The notes below the pieces were generated by a model. That model searched no databases. It was not told the origin of the DNA and was given only the letters and a program-made list of their open reading frames with translations. Shown piece by piece: positions 1-8,650 of a stretch of DNA of 64,000 nt. Source of the stretch: Halobacillus halophilus DSM 2266 (GTDB taxonomy: Bacteria; Bacillota; Bacilli; Bacillales; Halobacillaceae); NCBI RefSeq assembly GCF_000284515.1, contig NC_017668.1, positions 2,046,001-2,110,000 on the forward strand, in the 5' to 3' direction. Made by a program: the position numbers and the translations under genes. The first letter of the stretch is position 1, and every line of letters starts with the position of its first letter.

Positions 1-516
1 GCTTTTTTTGGTAACACTACTATTTTAATGGGGCTTGCTTCAGCACTCGCCCTGCTTATTCTCTCCGTTATCGATTATACATATCAGCGCTACGATCATG
101 AGAAAAATATACGAATGTCTAAAAAAGACATTAAAGATGAACATAAGAACATGGAAGGGGATCCACAGATTAAAGCAAAAATTAAAGAGAAGCAGCGGCA
201 AATGTCTGCTTCCCGCATGATGAGTGAAGTCCCTGATGCGGATGTGGTAATTACGAACCCCACCCATTATGCAATTGCTGTAAAGTACAGTGAGGATCAG
301 GGAGATGCGCCTTATATTGTCGCTAAAGGGGTTGATTTTATCGCTTTAAAGATTAAAGAAGTAGCTAAAGCAAACAACGTAGTTACCGTTGAGAACCGTT
401 CTTTGGCAAGAGCTTTGTATAAAAACACTGAGATCGATCAGCCCATTGATGAGCAATTCTATAAAGCAGTAGCAGAGATTCTTGCTTACGTATATCAATT
501 GGAGAAAAAAATCTAA
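1..516 (+). CDS. flhB: Flagellar type III export protein FlhB, C-terminal part (cut by window start)
   Basis: FlhB is the inner-membrane export-gate protein that switches flagellar secretion from rod/hook to filament substrates. The reading frame is already open at base 1, so the gene begins outside the window. What remains is the end of the last membrane segment, a charged linker and the cytoplasmic domain. The NPTH autocleavage motif is visible (about bases 258-269), preceded by the usual DVVI run; cleavage between Asn and Pro is the known specificity switch of the family. The stop at 514-516 is 18 bases before flhA, with the flhA ribosome site in the gap, so the two are co-transcribed. The identification is secure; only the 5' end is missing. 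Confidence 0.96.
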   Translation, partial: AFFGNTTILMGLASALALLILSVIDYTYQRYDHEKNIRMSKKDIKDEHKNMEGDPQIKAKIKEKQRQMSASRMMSEVPDADVVITNPTHYAIAVKYSEDQGDAPYIVAKGVDFIALKIKEVAKANNVVTVENRSLARALYKNTEIDQPIDEQFYKAVAEILAYVYQLEKKI

Positions 517-534
517 AGTAAAGGAGGCCCACTG

Positions 535-2568
535 ATGTCAGCAAGAGATTTATCCGTTTTATTAGGCGTGATCCTGATCATCGTCATGCTTGTGATTCCG
601 CTTCCGGGGTGGCTCCTTAGTTTTTTTATTCTCATTAATATTACGCTTGCTCTGATTGTCATTTTAGTTTCAATGAATATGGAGGAAGCGCTACAATTTG
701 CTGTTTTTCCAACCCTATTATTATTGCTTACATTATTTCGACTTGGTTTAAATGTTTCAACAACCCGTTCCATTCTGTCCGAAGCCGAAGCGGGAGGTGT
801 GATTGCTACATTTGGAACTTTCGTTATCGGAGGAAACCCTTTGGTTGGATTTGTCGTATTTGTCATTCTGGTTATTATTCAATTTCTAGTAATCACGAAA
901 GGGGCAGAGCGTGTATCTGAAGTAGCCGCTCGATTTACCTTAGATGCTATGCCCGGAAAACAGATGAGTATAGATGCTGATTTGAATGCAGGTATGATTA
1001 ATGAACACCAAGCTAAAGAGCGCAGAGAAAAAATTGAAAATGAGTCCGATTTTTATGGAGCGATGGACGGAGCAAGTAAGTTTGTTAAAGGAGACGCTAT
1101 AGCCGGTATTATCATTGTACTTATTAATATAGTGTTTGGTTTAATTATAGGAATGGTCCAGATGGGCATGTCCTTTAGTGAAGCAATTGATACCTATATG
1201 CGATTAACCATAGGGGATGGTCTTGTCAGTCAAATTCCTGCCCTGCTTATATCTACAGCTACCGGAATTGTAGTCACGCGCGTAGCTTCTCAGGGTAATT
1301 TAAGTACAGATGTAACTAGTCAGCTGCTCCGGTATCCTAAATTGTTATATATAGCTGCTGGAACTATTTTTCTATTAGGTTTAACTCCGATTCCATTCTT
1401 TCTTACAACTCTTATAGCTTCCGTGTTAGGATTTGGGGCTTACTGGCTCTCTAGAGAAGTTGAAGAACCAGTTGAAAATGAGTCCGAAGAGCTGGATGAA
1501 ACAGAAAGTGATCAAATGAAATCGCCCGAAAATGTGGTTAACTTAATCAGTATGGATCCGATTGAGTTTGAATTTGGCTATGCACTTATTCCGATCGCTG
1601 ATTCAAATCAGGGAGGGGACTTATTAGACCGGATTGTCATGATCCGGAGACAGTTGGCTATCGAATTAGGGATAGTCATTCCTGTTGTAAGAATAAGGGA
1701 CAACATCCAGCTGCATCCGAATGAATATCGGTTAAAGATAAAAGGAAATGAGGCGGCACGCGGCGAGCTTCTGCTTGATCATTATTTAGCCATGAGCCCA
1801 GGAGACGAAGATGAGGAATTAGAAGGAATCGAAACGCAGGAACCTGCCTTCGGTTTACCGGCCAAATGGGTTACTGAGGACCTGAAAGATGAAGCAGAAT
1901 TATCTGGCTATACCGTAGTTGATCCTCCATCTGTTGTATCCACTCATATTACTGAGGTAATTAAACAGCACGCCCATTCCCTCCTTGGACGTCAAGAAAC
2001 ACAGCAGCTGATTGATCATTTGAAAGAATCCCATCCAATTCTGGTGGCCGAAGTTACACCGGAGCCTTTATCAGTTGGCGATGTTCAAAAGGTTTTGGCT
2101 AAACTTTTACGTGAGAACGTGTCCGTTCATAACTTACCTGTAATCTTCGAAACACTGGCTGATTTCGGCAGAATGACCACCGATACGGATCTGCTTGCTG
2201 AATACGCGAGACAATCATTAGCCGCTCAGCTCACCCGTCAATATATGAAAGAAGACCAAAGTGTCAAAGTCATCACCGTATCCGGTAAAGTAGAGAAAAT
2301 AATTGCAGACAACATTCAACAGACAGAACATGGCAATTATCTAGCACTGGATCCAGAAAGTCAGCAGTCCATTATTAGCGCCGTGGCAGCTCAAGTTGAA
2401 CAAATTTCACTTCAGGAAGAAACAGCGGTTTTGTTGTGCTCGCCAGCTGTCCGCATGTACATCAAGCAGCTGCTGGAACGATTCTTACCTCAAGTAGTTG
2501 TGTTATCTTATAACGAATTAGAGCCAACTGTTGAAGTGCAAAGTGTAGGAGTAGTGAATGTCGCATGA
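535..2568 (+). CDS. flhA: Flagellar biosynthesis protein FlhA
   Basis: FlhA is the nonameric export-gate subunit that couples proton flow to flagellar protein secretion and docks chaperone-substrate complexes. The 677-residue product has the family's full length: an N-terminal half with about eight hydrophobic segments, the FHIPEP signature (RFTLD followed by MPGKQMSID, about residues 133-147), an acidic linker near residue 320, and a soluble C-terminal domain. The start is set by an AAAGGAGG-type ribosome site at 521-528. The last codons overlap flhF by an ATGA junction, which suggests translational coupling. No irregularity seen. Confidence 0.97.
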   Translation: MSARDLSVLLGVILIIVMLVIPLPGWLLSFFILINITLALIVILVSMNMEEALQFAVFPTLLLLLTLFRLGLNVSTTRSILSEAEAGGVIATFGTFVIGGNPLVGFVVFVILVIIQFLVITKGAERVSEVAARFTLDAMPGKQMSIDADLNAGMINEHQAKERREKIENESDFYGAMDGASKFVKGDAIAGIIIVLINIVFGLIIGMVQMGMSFSEAIDTYMRLTIGDGLVSQIPALLISTATGIVVTRVASQGNLSTDVTSQLLRYPKLLYIAAGTIFLLGLTPIPFFLTTLIASVLGFGAYWLSREVEEPVENESEELDETESDQMKSPENVVNLISMDPIEFEFGYALIPIADSNQGGDLLDRIVMIRRQLAIELGIVIPVVRIRDNIQLHPNEYRLKIKGNEAARGELLLDHYLAMSPGDEDEELEGIETQEPAFGLPAKWVTEDLKDEAELSGYTVVDPPSVVSTHITEVIKQHAHSLLGRQETQQLIDHLKESHPILVAEVTPEPLSVGDVQKVLAKLLRENVSVHNLPVIFETLADFGRMTTDTDLLAEYARQSLAAQLTRQYMKEDQSVKVITVSGKVEKIIADNIQQTEHGNYLALDPESQQSIISAVAAQVEQISLQEETAVLLCSPAVRMYIKQLLERFLPQVVVLSYNELEPTVEVQSVGVVNVA

Positions 2569-3674
2569 AGGTGAAAAAGTTTCAGGCAGTTACCATGCCG
2601 GAAGTCATGAAAAAGGTGAAAAGTGAATTAGGACCTGAAGCGGTAGTGTTGAATACAAAAACAGTCAAGGCAAGGGGACTGTTCAAAAGGTTCAAGAAAG
2701 ATCTTATTGAAGTCATTGCAGCCGTAGATTCTTTCGATTCTATCCAGAAGAAGGAGCAGTCTTCAAAAAGTTCTAAAGCATTAAATTCTAATGAAACGGC
2801 AGCATCATCGAATGAAGCCATCATGAACGAGTTGAAGCAGCTTCGTTTGACGATAGAATCTACAAATGATCACTCGCCGGGCTCTGGAAAATTCGCAGCC
2901 TGGTATGAACATCTGATTGCGCAAGAACTAGAACCTGAACTTGCTGCAAGTATTGTAGAAAGTATCGAACGGAAACAAGGGACAGATCATTCTGGTCAAA
3001 AGGATGGGAGGGAGCGGTTATTAACGGAAGAGATCACTAAGCGTCTGAATCCACATCCTTTTGGACATAAGCATTTGGGTAAAACATTTGTGCACTTAGT
3101 AGGACCAACTGGAGTTGGAAAAACAACGACCGCAGCCAAATTGGCAGCGGAAGCGGTTTTGAATCAAAAACTAAACGTAGCCTTTATTACCACTGATACA
3201 TACCGCATTGCGGCTATTGATCAATTGAAAACCTATGCGAAAATACTGGACGTTCCGCTTGAAGTAGCCTACAACCTCAAAGACTATGAAAAAGCAATAG
3301 AAAAATATAAAGATTTTGATCTTGTGTTAGTGGATACAGCTGGACGTAATTACTTGCAGTCTTCTTATGTAGAAGAGTTAAACCAGCTACTAAAATTTAA
3401 TGATGCTTCCGAAACTTTTTTAGTATTATCGTTAACAAGTAAATATATGGATATGAAAAATATTTATGAGAAATTTCTTCATATTCCCATCAGCAAGGTT
3501 ATTTTTACAAAAGAAGATGAAACCTCTACTTATGGAAGTGCGATTAATTTCCTGGTTCACCATAAAATTGGTGTCGCTTACTTAACTAACGGGCAAAATG
3601 TTCCAGACGACATTGAAGAAGCTTCGCCTGACAAGATGGCGAGGAAAGTTACAGAGGGATATGGTTATGCATGA
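2565..3674 (+). CDS. flhF: Flagellar placement GTPase FlhF
   Basis: FlhF is an SRP-family GTPase that helps set the position and number of flagella. The 369 residues show an N-terminal B domain, a variable Ser/Lys/Asn-rich linker (about 65-90), and the NG domain. The G1 loop GPTGVGKTTT lies near residue 180, followed by the TTDTYRIAA and VDTAGRN motifs typical of SRP GTPases. The ATG overlaps the flhA stop (ATGA). The 3' end overlaps the start of flhG, whose product activates the FlhF GTPase in this family. Context and motifs agree. Confidence 0.96.
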   Translation: MKVKKFQAVTMPEVMKKVKSELGPEAVVLNTKTVKARGLFKRFKKDLIEVIAAVDSFDSIQKKEQSSKSSKALNSNETAASSNEAIMNELKQLRLTIESTNDHSPGSGKFAAWYEHLIAQELEPELAASIVESIERKQGTDHSGQKDGRERLLTEEITKRLNPHPFGHKHLGKTFVHLVGPTGVGKTTTAAKLAAEAVLNQKLNVAFITTDTYRIAAIDQLKTYAKILDVPLEVAYNLKDYEKAIEKYKDFDLVLVDTAGRNYLQSSYVEELNQLLKFNDASETFLVLSLTSKYMDMKNIYEKFLHIPISKVIFTKEDETSTYGSAINFLVHHKIGVAYLTNGQNVPDDIEEASPDKMARKVTEGYGYA

Positions 3675-4536
3675 TCAAGCCGAGCAATTACGGCTACGTA
3701 TGACGGGCAGCCGGGTTGTGGAACCTAAAGCCCGCACTATTGCTATTGCCAGCGGAGTAGAAGGAGAAGGGAAATCCACCTTCGTTGTTAACTTTGGCAT
3801 TAAACTAATAGAACAAAATCATCGCGTCCTAATTTTTGATTTAGATGTTGGTAAGGGAACGATCGACCGATTATTAGAAGTTCATCCTTCACGTTCACTG
3901 GCTCATCTTTTTTCTGAACAGAAAACCATTCATGATCTTATCGAGCAGGCGCCATCATCTGTATCTTATCTCGCCGGGGGGACAGGGGTGGAAGTGTTTT
4001 CTGAGCTTGATGAATGTAAGTTTCAATATTTTCAATCTCAGTTTGAAGAGTTAAACCGGTCCTATGATTACATTCTATTTAATATGAGATCAACTGTAGA
4101 AGAGAATTGTTCAGAATTTATGACGGCTGCCCATGAAGCGATCATTGTAACTACACTGTCCTCCACTTCAATTAGAAGTACATACGGACTTATTAAACGA
4201 TTACTAACCAGGGAAAAAGAATTTCCGATTTCGATACTCCTTAATCGGTATGCTTTGGAAAGGGAGAGTGAAGATACCAGCTTCCGTCTTCAGGAAGTAA
4301 TTCATCGTCATTTAAAAACTCAAGTTCAATATTTAGGTGCCATCCCTGAGGACCGTGCTGTCATTCGTTCAATCATTCAGAAGAAGCCTTTTACGATTCA
4401 ATTTCCTGAAGCTCAGGCAAGCAAAGCTATCAGTAATATAGTCTATAACTATATAAATCTATCTGAAAATAAACTTCACCATCAAGAATTTTTATTTAAA
4501 TTGAGGCGGTTCATTAGTAAAGGAGCAAGACGATGA
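3667..4536 (+). CDS. flhG: MinD/ParA-type ATPase FlhG (YlxH), flagellar number regulator
   Basis: FlhG (YlxH in B. subtilis) is a MinD-like ATPase that acts with FlhF in flagellar patterning and stimulates its GTPase. The P-loop reads GVEGEGKST at about residue 33, a variant of the KGGVGKS deviant Walker A motif; a LIFDLDVG stretch follows. The N-terminal MHDQAEQLRLRM matches the DQA..LR activator segment known to contact FlhF. I chose ATG 3667, eight bases after AGAGGG, over the frame-open upstream ATGs at 3598 and 3661. Length is 289 residues, near the family norm. The gene overlaps flhF by 8 bases. Confidence 0.9.
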   Translation: MHDQAEQLRLRMTGSRVVEPKARTIAIASGVEGEGKSTFVVNFGIKLIEQNHRVLIFDLDVGKGTIDRLLEVHPSRSLAHLFSEQKTIHDLIEQAPSSVSYLAGGTGVEVFSELDECKFQYFQSQFEELNRSYDYILFNMRSTVEENCSEFMTAAHEAIIVTTLSSTSIRSTYGLIKRLLTREKEFPISILLNRYALERESEDTSFRLQEVIHRHLKTQVQYLGAIPEDRAVIRSIIQKKPFTIQFPEAQASKAISNIVYNYINLSENKLHHQEFLFKLRRFISKGARR

Positions 4537-4728
4537 AAAAGACATGAGCTAAAACGAAAATATCCACAGACTTATAGCATTGTCGAGTCGGAAGACAGCT
4601 GTATTGTATTTGGAATGCCTAAAGCTATTTTTAATGCTGGATTGGCTGATGAAGTTATGCATTTATCAGGAATTGGCAGCAGTATCATAAAAGCTCTTAG
4701 ACCAAAGAGGGGGAAGAAGAATGGATAA
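4533..4728 (+). pseudogene. cheB: Relic of chemotaxis methylesterase cheB (only the C-terminus remains)
   Basis: In B. subtilis cheB sits exactly here, between ylxH/flhG and cheA. Only about 190 bases separate the two genes in this window. An ATG at 4533 overlaps the flhG stop but reads only four codons (MKKT) to a stop. Shifted by one base, an open frame runs from 4537 to the stop at 4726-4728; its latter part resembles the end of CheB: IVESEDSCIVFGMPKAIFNAG, then LADEVMHLSGI. CheB catalytic domains end with the same ESEE(T/S)CVV(F/Y)GMPKA pattern. About 1 kb, comprising the receiver domain and most of the methylesterase domain, is missing. No functional product is expected. The match is by eye and needs an alignment. 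Confidence 0.8.
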
Positions 4729-6739
4729 TAACCCATACCTAGAAGTTTTTATAGATGAAAGTAAAGAGCATCTTCAAGCAATTAATGATCATCTATTATT
4801 GTTAGAGAAAAACCCTGAAGACTTGTCCATTGTTAATGAAATATTCAGATCGGCCCATACCTTGAAAGGCATGTCAGCTACAATGGGGTATCAGGATCTA
4901 TCTAATTTAACTCATCAGATGGAAAACGTTCTAGATGGGGTGCGTAATGAACTAATTAAAGTAGATGGTGACATGTTGGATATCGTATTCGACTCAGTAG
5001 ATGATTTAGAAGCGATGGTCATGGATATAGCAGGTGGTGGTGCTGGTAATCGGGATGTTAAACAGGTGGTGAAAATGCTTGAAGGTATTGAAAAAGGTGA
5101 AAAAGCCACAACGTTTTCTTTGGAACCAGCCCAACAGGTGAACACTTCGGCAAGTATGTCTATTGATGAATTTACCCGCACAGTTTTAGAGCAGTCTAAA
5201 GAACAAGGTCAGCAAAATTATCGGGTCGAAATTACTTTAAGAGATGATTGCCTGTTAAAGGCAGCTCGTGTCTATATGGTTTTTGAGGTGCTTGAGCAAT
5301 TGGGGGAAGTTATTCTGTCCGTCCCCTCTGTGGAGCAGTTGGAGAACGAAGAATTTGAACAAAGTTTTATAGTTTTATTAATAACCTCTTCCAACATGGA
5401 AGAAGTAGAAAAAAAGATACATAAAGTCTCGGAAATAGAGAGAGTTGCGGTCGCTGAATTCCTGATTGACAGACGCTCACCTGAATTATCTTCTCAGGAA
5501 GAAAACAATTCTTCAGAATCTGTAAACAATACCAAATCTAAAGAGAAAATAGCTTCAGTAAACTCAGAAAAAACAAATCAAATGCAGACTGGGAATAAAA
5601 CGGTACGTATAAATATAGATCGATTGGATGTACTGATGAATTTGTTCGAGGAACTTGTCATTGATAAAGGAAGACTGGAACAAATTTCAAGTGAATTGAA
5701 ACATGCTGAACTTCAGGAAACAGTGGAACACATGTCCAGGATTTCAGGAGATTTGCAAAGTATTATTCTTAATATGAGGATGGTGCCGATCGAACAAGTT
5801 TTTAACCGGTTCCCTCGTATGGTGCGGCAGCTTTCCAGAGATCTGAGTAAACAAGTAAGCTTGAGTATAGTTGGGGCAGACACAGAACTTGATCGAACCG
5901 TTATCGATGAAATTGGAGACCCTCTTGTTCATTTAATCCGCAATGCTCTTGATCATGGAATAGAAAGTCCAGCAGAAAGAGAAAGAAAAGGAAAAAACCC
6001 TTCAGGGAAACTGGAGTTGAAATCCTTCCATAGCGGCAATCATGTGTTTATAGAAATAGCAGATGATGGTGCAGGAATTAATCGGGATAAGGTCATTCGA
6101 AAAGCGGTAAGCAACCATGTGATTACAGAACACCAGGCCCTAAACATGAACAATAAACAGGTTTATGAATTAATAATGGAAAGTGGTTTTTCGACTGCCG
6201 ACGTGGTTTCTGATGTATCTGGCCGAGGGGTTGGGTTGGACGTAGTTAAGAATACGATCGAAGCGCTGGGTGGTACCATTACGGTAGATTCTGAGCTTGA
6301 CAGAGGCAGCGTTTTTTCCGTGCAACTACCTTTAACGCTATCGATCATATCTGTCATGCTTGTAGAAGTGCAGGAAGAGAAGTTTGCGATTCCACTTGGT
6401 TCGATAATTGAGACGGCGATTGTTAAGAAAGAAGACGTTATGTTAGTTCATAGAAAACAAGTGATCGATTTTCGAGGAAGAGTAGTTCCTCTCGTCTTTT
6501 TAGAAGAAGTGTTAGAAGTACCTTCATCATACGAAGAGGGGGAATATCATTCTCTGGTTATGGTTAGAAAAGGAGATAAAATGGCAGGTCTTGTTGTAGA
6601 TTCGTTTATCGGGCAGCAGGAGGTCGTTTTAAAATCTCTCGGAGACTATTTGAGCGGAGCATATGCCATTTCAGGAGCCACCATCTTAGGAGATGGTCAA
6701 GTAGCATTAATTCTTGATAGTCATGCACTTATTAAATAG
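4721..6739 (+). CDS. cheA: Chemotaxis histidine kinase CheA
   Basis: CheA autophosphorylates in response to receptor arrays and passes phosphate to CheY. Domains in order: HPt (phosphorylated His46 in SAHTLKGMSA), P2 response-regulator docking domain (about 150-250), dimerisation helices (about 290-360), HATPase with the N box HLIRNALDHGIE (about residue 400), DDGAGIN and GRGVGLDVV, and a C-terminal CheW-like domain. Length is 672 residues, as in B. subtilis. The start follows a GGGGGAAGAAG ribosome site, which lies inside the upstream cheB relic. The gene looks intact, so phosphotransfer signalling should persist despite loss of CheB here. Confidence 0.97.
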   Translation: MDNNPYLEVFIDESKEHLQAINDHLLLLEKNPEDLSIVNEIFRSAHTLKGMSATMGYQDLSNLTHQMENVLDGVRNELIKVDGDMLDIVFDSVDDLEAMVMDIAGGGAGNRDVKQVVKMLEGIEKGEKATTFSLEPAQQVNTSASMSIDEFTRTVLEQSKEQGQQNYRVEITLRDDCLLKAARVYMVFEVLEQLGEVILSVPSVEQLENEEFEQSFIVLLITSSNMEEVEKKIHKVSEIERVAVAEFLIDRRSPELSSQEENNSSESVNNTKSKEKIASVNSEKTNQMQTGNKTVRINIDRLDVLMNLFEELVIDKGRLEQISSELKHAELQETVEHMSRISGDLQSIILNMRMVPIEQVFNRFPRMVRQLSRDLSKQVSLSIVGADTELDRTVIDEIGDPLVHLIRNALDHGIESPAERERKGKNPSGKLELKSFHSGNHVFIEIADDGAGINRDKVIRKAVSNHVITEHQALNMNNKQVYELIMESGFSTADVVSDVSGRGVGLDVVKNTIEALGGTITVDSELDRGSVFSVQLPLTLSIISVMLVEVQEEKFAIPLGSIIETAIVKKEDVMLVHRKQVIDFRGRVVPLVFLEEVLEVPSSYEEGEYHSLVMVRKGDKMAGLVVDSFIGQQEVVLKSLGDYLSGAYAISGATILGDGQVALILDSHALIK

Positions 6740-6752
6740 AGGAGGAATGAGA

Positions 6753-7220
6753 ATGGAAGAAATGAATTCTTTTTTAAAGGTAATTGTCTTTCAGCTAAAC
6801 GAGGAAGAATATACAATTCCTGTTCATCAAGTAGGTTCCATTGAGAGGATCATGCCGATCACCAGGGTCCCTGGAACGGCTCCGTTTGTAAAAGGAGTGA
6901 TTAACTTAAGAGGGGTTGTTACTCCTATAATAGACCTGCGTGAGAGATTAGGAATGGAATATACCAGAATGGCTGAGCAAACCAGGATTATTACAGCTAA
7001 AATAAGTGATCTGGCTGTGGGGTTAATTGTTGATGGAGCTAATGATGTTCTTGATATCAATCAGGAATTAATTGAGCCTTCTCCTGAAGCAATAGGAACT
7101 GAAGAATTAGATTTTATACAGGGAGTGGTACATCTTGAACAACGATTGCTGGTTCATTTGAACCTTGAAAAGGTGCTGTCTCTTGAAGAGGTCCATGACC
7201 TGAAAAAGGTTGAAGTATAA
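6753..7220 (+). CDS. cheW: Chemotaxis coupling protein CheW
   Basis: CheW links methyl-accepting receptors to CheA in the membrane-associated array. The 155-residue protein is a single CheW/SH3-like domain with the family's IPVHQVGSIERI and FVKGVINLRGVVTPIIDLR motifs. The start is ATG 6753, seven bases after a strong GGAGG at 6741-6745; upstream in-frame ATGs at 6714 and 6747 lack suitable spacing. It lies 13 bases after cheA, and its stop is just before cheC. Nothing unusual seen. Confidence 0.95.
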   Translation: MEEMNSFLKVIVFQLNEEEYTIPVHQVGSIERIMPITRVPGTAPFVKGVINLRGVVTPIIDLRERLGMEYTRMAEQTRIITAKISDLAVGLIVDGANDVLDINQELIEPSPEAIGTEELDFIQGVVHLEQRLLVHLNLEKVLSLEEVHDLKKVEV

Positions 7221-7224
7221 ATCT

Positions 7225-7884
7225 ATGACATTCAGTGATCGTTTTTCAGCTGTTCAAATAGATGTACTTAAGGAAGTGGGCAACATCGGAGCTGGACACG
7301 CGGCTACCTCTCTTTCCCATTTACTTGAACGAAAGATCGAAATGTTTGTCCCCTCGGTTCGACTGGCAGACTTTGACGAAGTGGTTGAACTTTCAGGGGG
7401 TTCAGAAGAGGTTGTTGTCAGTGTGTATTTAAAAATAGAAGGCAATGCACCAGGGGGGATGTTTTTCATTTTGCCGCCAGCTCAAGCAGAACGTTTTGTA
7501 AGAATCATGACTGGAGATGCGTCTTTTACTATTCATAATTCCAATTCTATGGAAATTGGTGTATCAGCTCTCAAAGAATTAGGGAATATTCTGTCTGGCT
7601 CTTACCTTACAGCCCTCTCAGATTTTACACAATTGACGCTTTACAACTCTGTTCCTTCACTAAATATGGATATGGCAGGAGCCATCTTAAGTTTCGGTTT
7701 ACTGGAACTATCCCTAGTCAGTGATCAGGGTATTGTAATCGAGACTTGCCTGACAGACTCATCTGATGAGACTAAAGGATCTGTTGAGGGGCACTTCTTC
7801 TTATTTCCAGACCCTGATTCATATGATACGTTGTTTAAAGCCCTGGGAGTATCAGCTTATGACGAAGATGATCCAAATGGTTAA
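7225..7884 (+). CDS. cheC: CheY-P phosphatase CheC
   Basis: CheC dephosphorylates CheY-P and binds the receptor deamidase CheD. The 219-residue product carries two copies of the family's active-site helix motif: KEVGNIGAGHAATSL near residue 16 and KELGNILSGSYLTAL near residue 120. Both retain the conserved Glu and Asn. The start at ATG 7225 is preceded only by a weak TTGAAG ribosome site; an upstream TTG at 7210 overlaps cheW but has no spacing for its ribosome site. The next gene, cheD, overlaps by 26 bases, fitting the known CheC-CheD complex. Confidence 0.94.
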   Translation: MTFSDRFSAVQIDVLKEVGNIGAGHAATSLSHLLERKIEMFVPSVRLADFDEVVELSGGSEEVVVSVYLKIEGNAPGGMFFILPPAQAERFVRIMTGDASFTIHNSNSMEIGVSALKELGNILSGSYLTALSDFTQLTLYNSVPSLNMDMAGAILSFGLLELSLVSDQGIVIETCLTDSSDETKGSVEGHFFLFPDPDSYDTLFKALGVSAYDEDDPNG

Positions 7885-8356
7885 AGTGGGAATAGCTGAT
7901 CTAAAAGTAACAAAACGATCAGAAAAACTTCGCACCTCAGGGCTCGGTTCATGCGTAGGTATAGTACTCTATGATGAATTCCATAAGGCTGCAGGCATGG
8001 CTCATATTATGCTTCCTGACTCTTCATTAGCCAGGAAGGGAGATATTAATCGATTTAAATATGCAGATACAGCTATAGAAGATCTTCTTATTAAATTAAG
8101 TCGATCAGGGGCTGACAGCTTCCAATTAAAAGCAAAAATTGCAGGAGGAGCCCAAATGTTTCATTTTACACCGGCGAGTGAAATGATGAGGATAGGTCCT
8201 AGAAATGTTGAGGCTGTAAAGAAAAAGCTTGCTAGTTTGCATATCCCTATTGAAGCTCAGGATGTAGGAGGGCAAAGTGGCAGGACTATTGAGTTTAATC
8301 CACTTACTTCAAATCTTCATATAAAAACAGTAAATAAGGAAGAAATGATTATTTGA
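7859..8356 (+). CDS. cheD: Chemoreceptor glutamine deamidase CheD
   Basis: CheD deamidates glutamines in chemoreceptors, making methylatable glutamates, and it stimulates CheC. The 165-residue protein shows the catalytic Cys32 in GLGSCVGIVLYDE and His49 in GMAHIMLP, the pair used by the family. The start is ATG 7859, nine bases after GGGAG within cheC; the reading frame itself is open further upstream. Since cheB has been lost from this operon, CheC/CheD and CheV-type adaptation would have to carry more of the adaptation load; that is inference. Confidence 0.95.
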   Translation: MTKMIQMVKVGIADLKVTKRSEKLRTSGLGSCVGIVLYDEFHKAAGMAHIMLPDSSLARKGDINRFKYADTAIEDLLIKLSRSGADSFQLKAKIAGGAQMFHFTPASEMMRIGPRNVEAVKKKLASLHIPIEAQDVGGQSGRTIEFNPLTSNLHIKTVNKEEMII

Positions 8357-8575
8357 TAAACGGCTCTATTAACTGGAACTTGTACGCTGCTAAATTTCAT
8401 ACTCTTTACCCTTTGTCTAATTTATGGGAAACCTCTGTCATCCGAGGTGCCACAAGTTTTTTCTATTTCTTTACCGGCTCTTAGAATATAGAAGACTGAC
8501 TGGATATGTAGCAGCTCTTTCTCAAAACTCTGACAGGCTTCATTTAGTAAAGAGCTTGATCAAAGGGGATTTTGG
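8353..8575 (+). pseudogene. Probable frameshifted small membrane protein gene between cheD and sigD
   Basis: This 294-base gap between cheD and sigD is long for the operon and holds two joined open segments. The first, from a TTG at 8353, runs to a stop at 8482-8484 and includes LWETSVIRGATSFF. The second, in another frame, continues from the T-rich stretch at about 8457-8471 with LFLYRLLEYRRLTGYVAALS and a further amphipathic tail to a stop near 8573. Read together across a one-base shift in the T-rich run, they give a protein of about 75 residues with one hydrophobic segment and a basic/amphipathic tail. I do not recognise the family. It could be an inactive gene or a sequencing error. Confidence 0.4.
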
Positions 8576-8650
8576 TAATATCTGAATATTTTAAAAGAAG
8601 ATAAAACGCAGGATAAGTGATTGATTATAGAAAGAGCAGGGAGGGTTATT

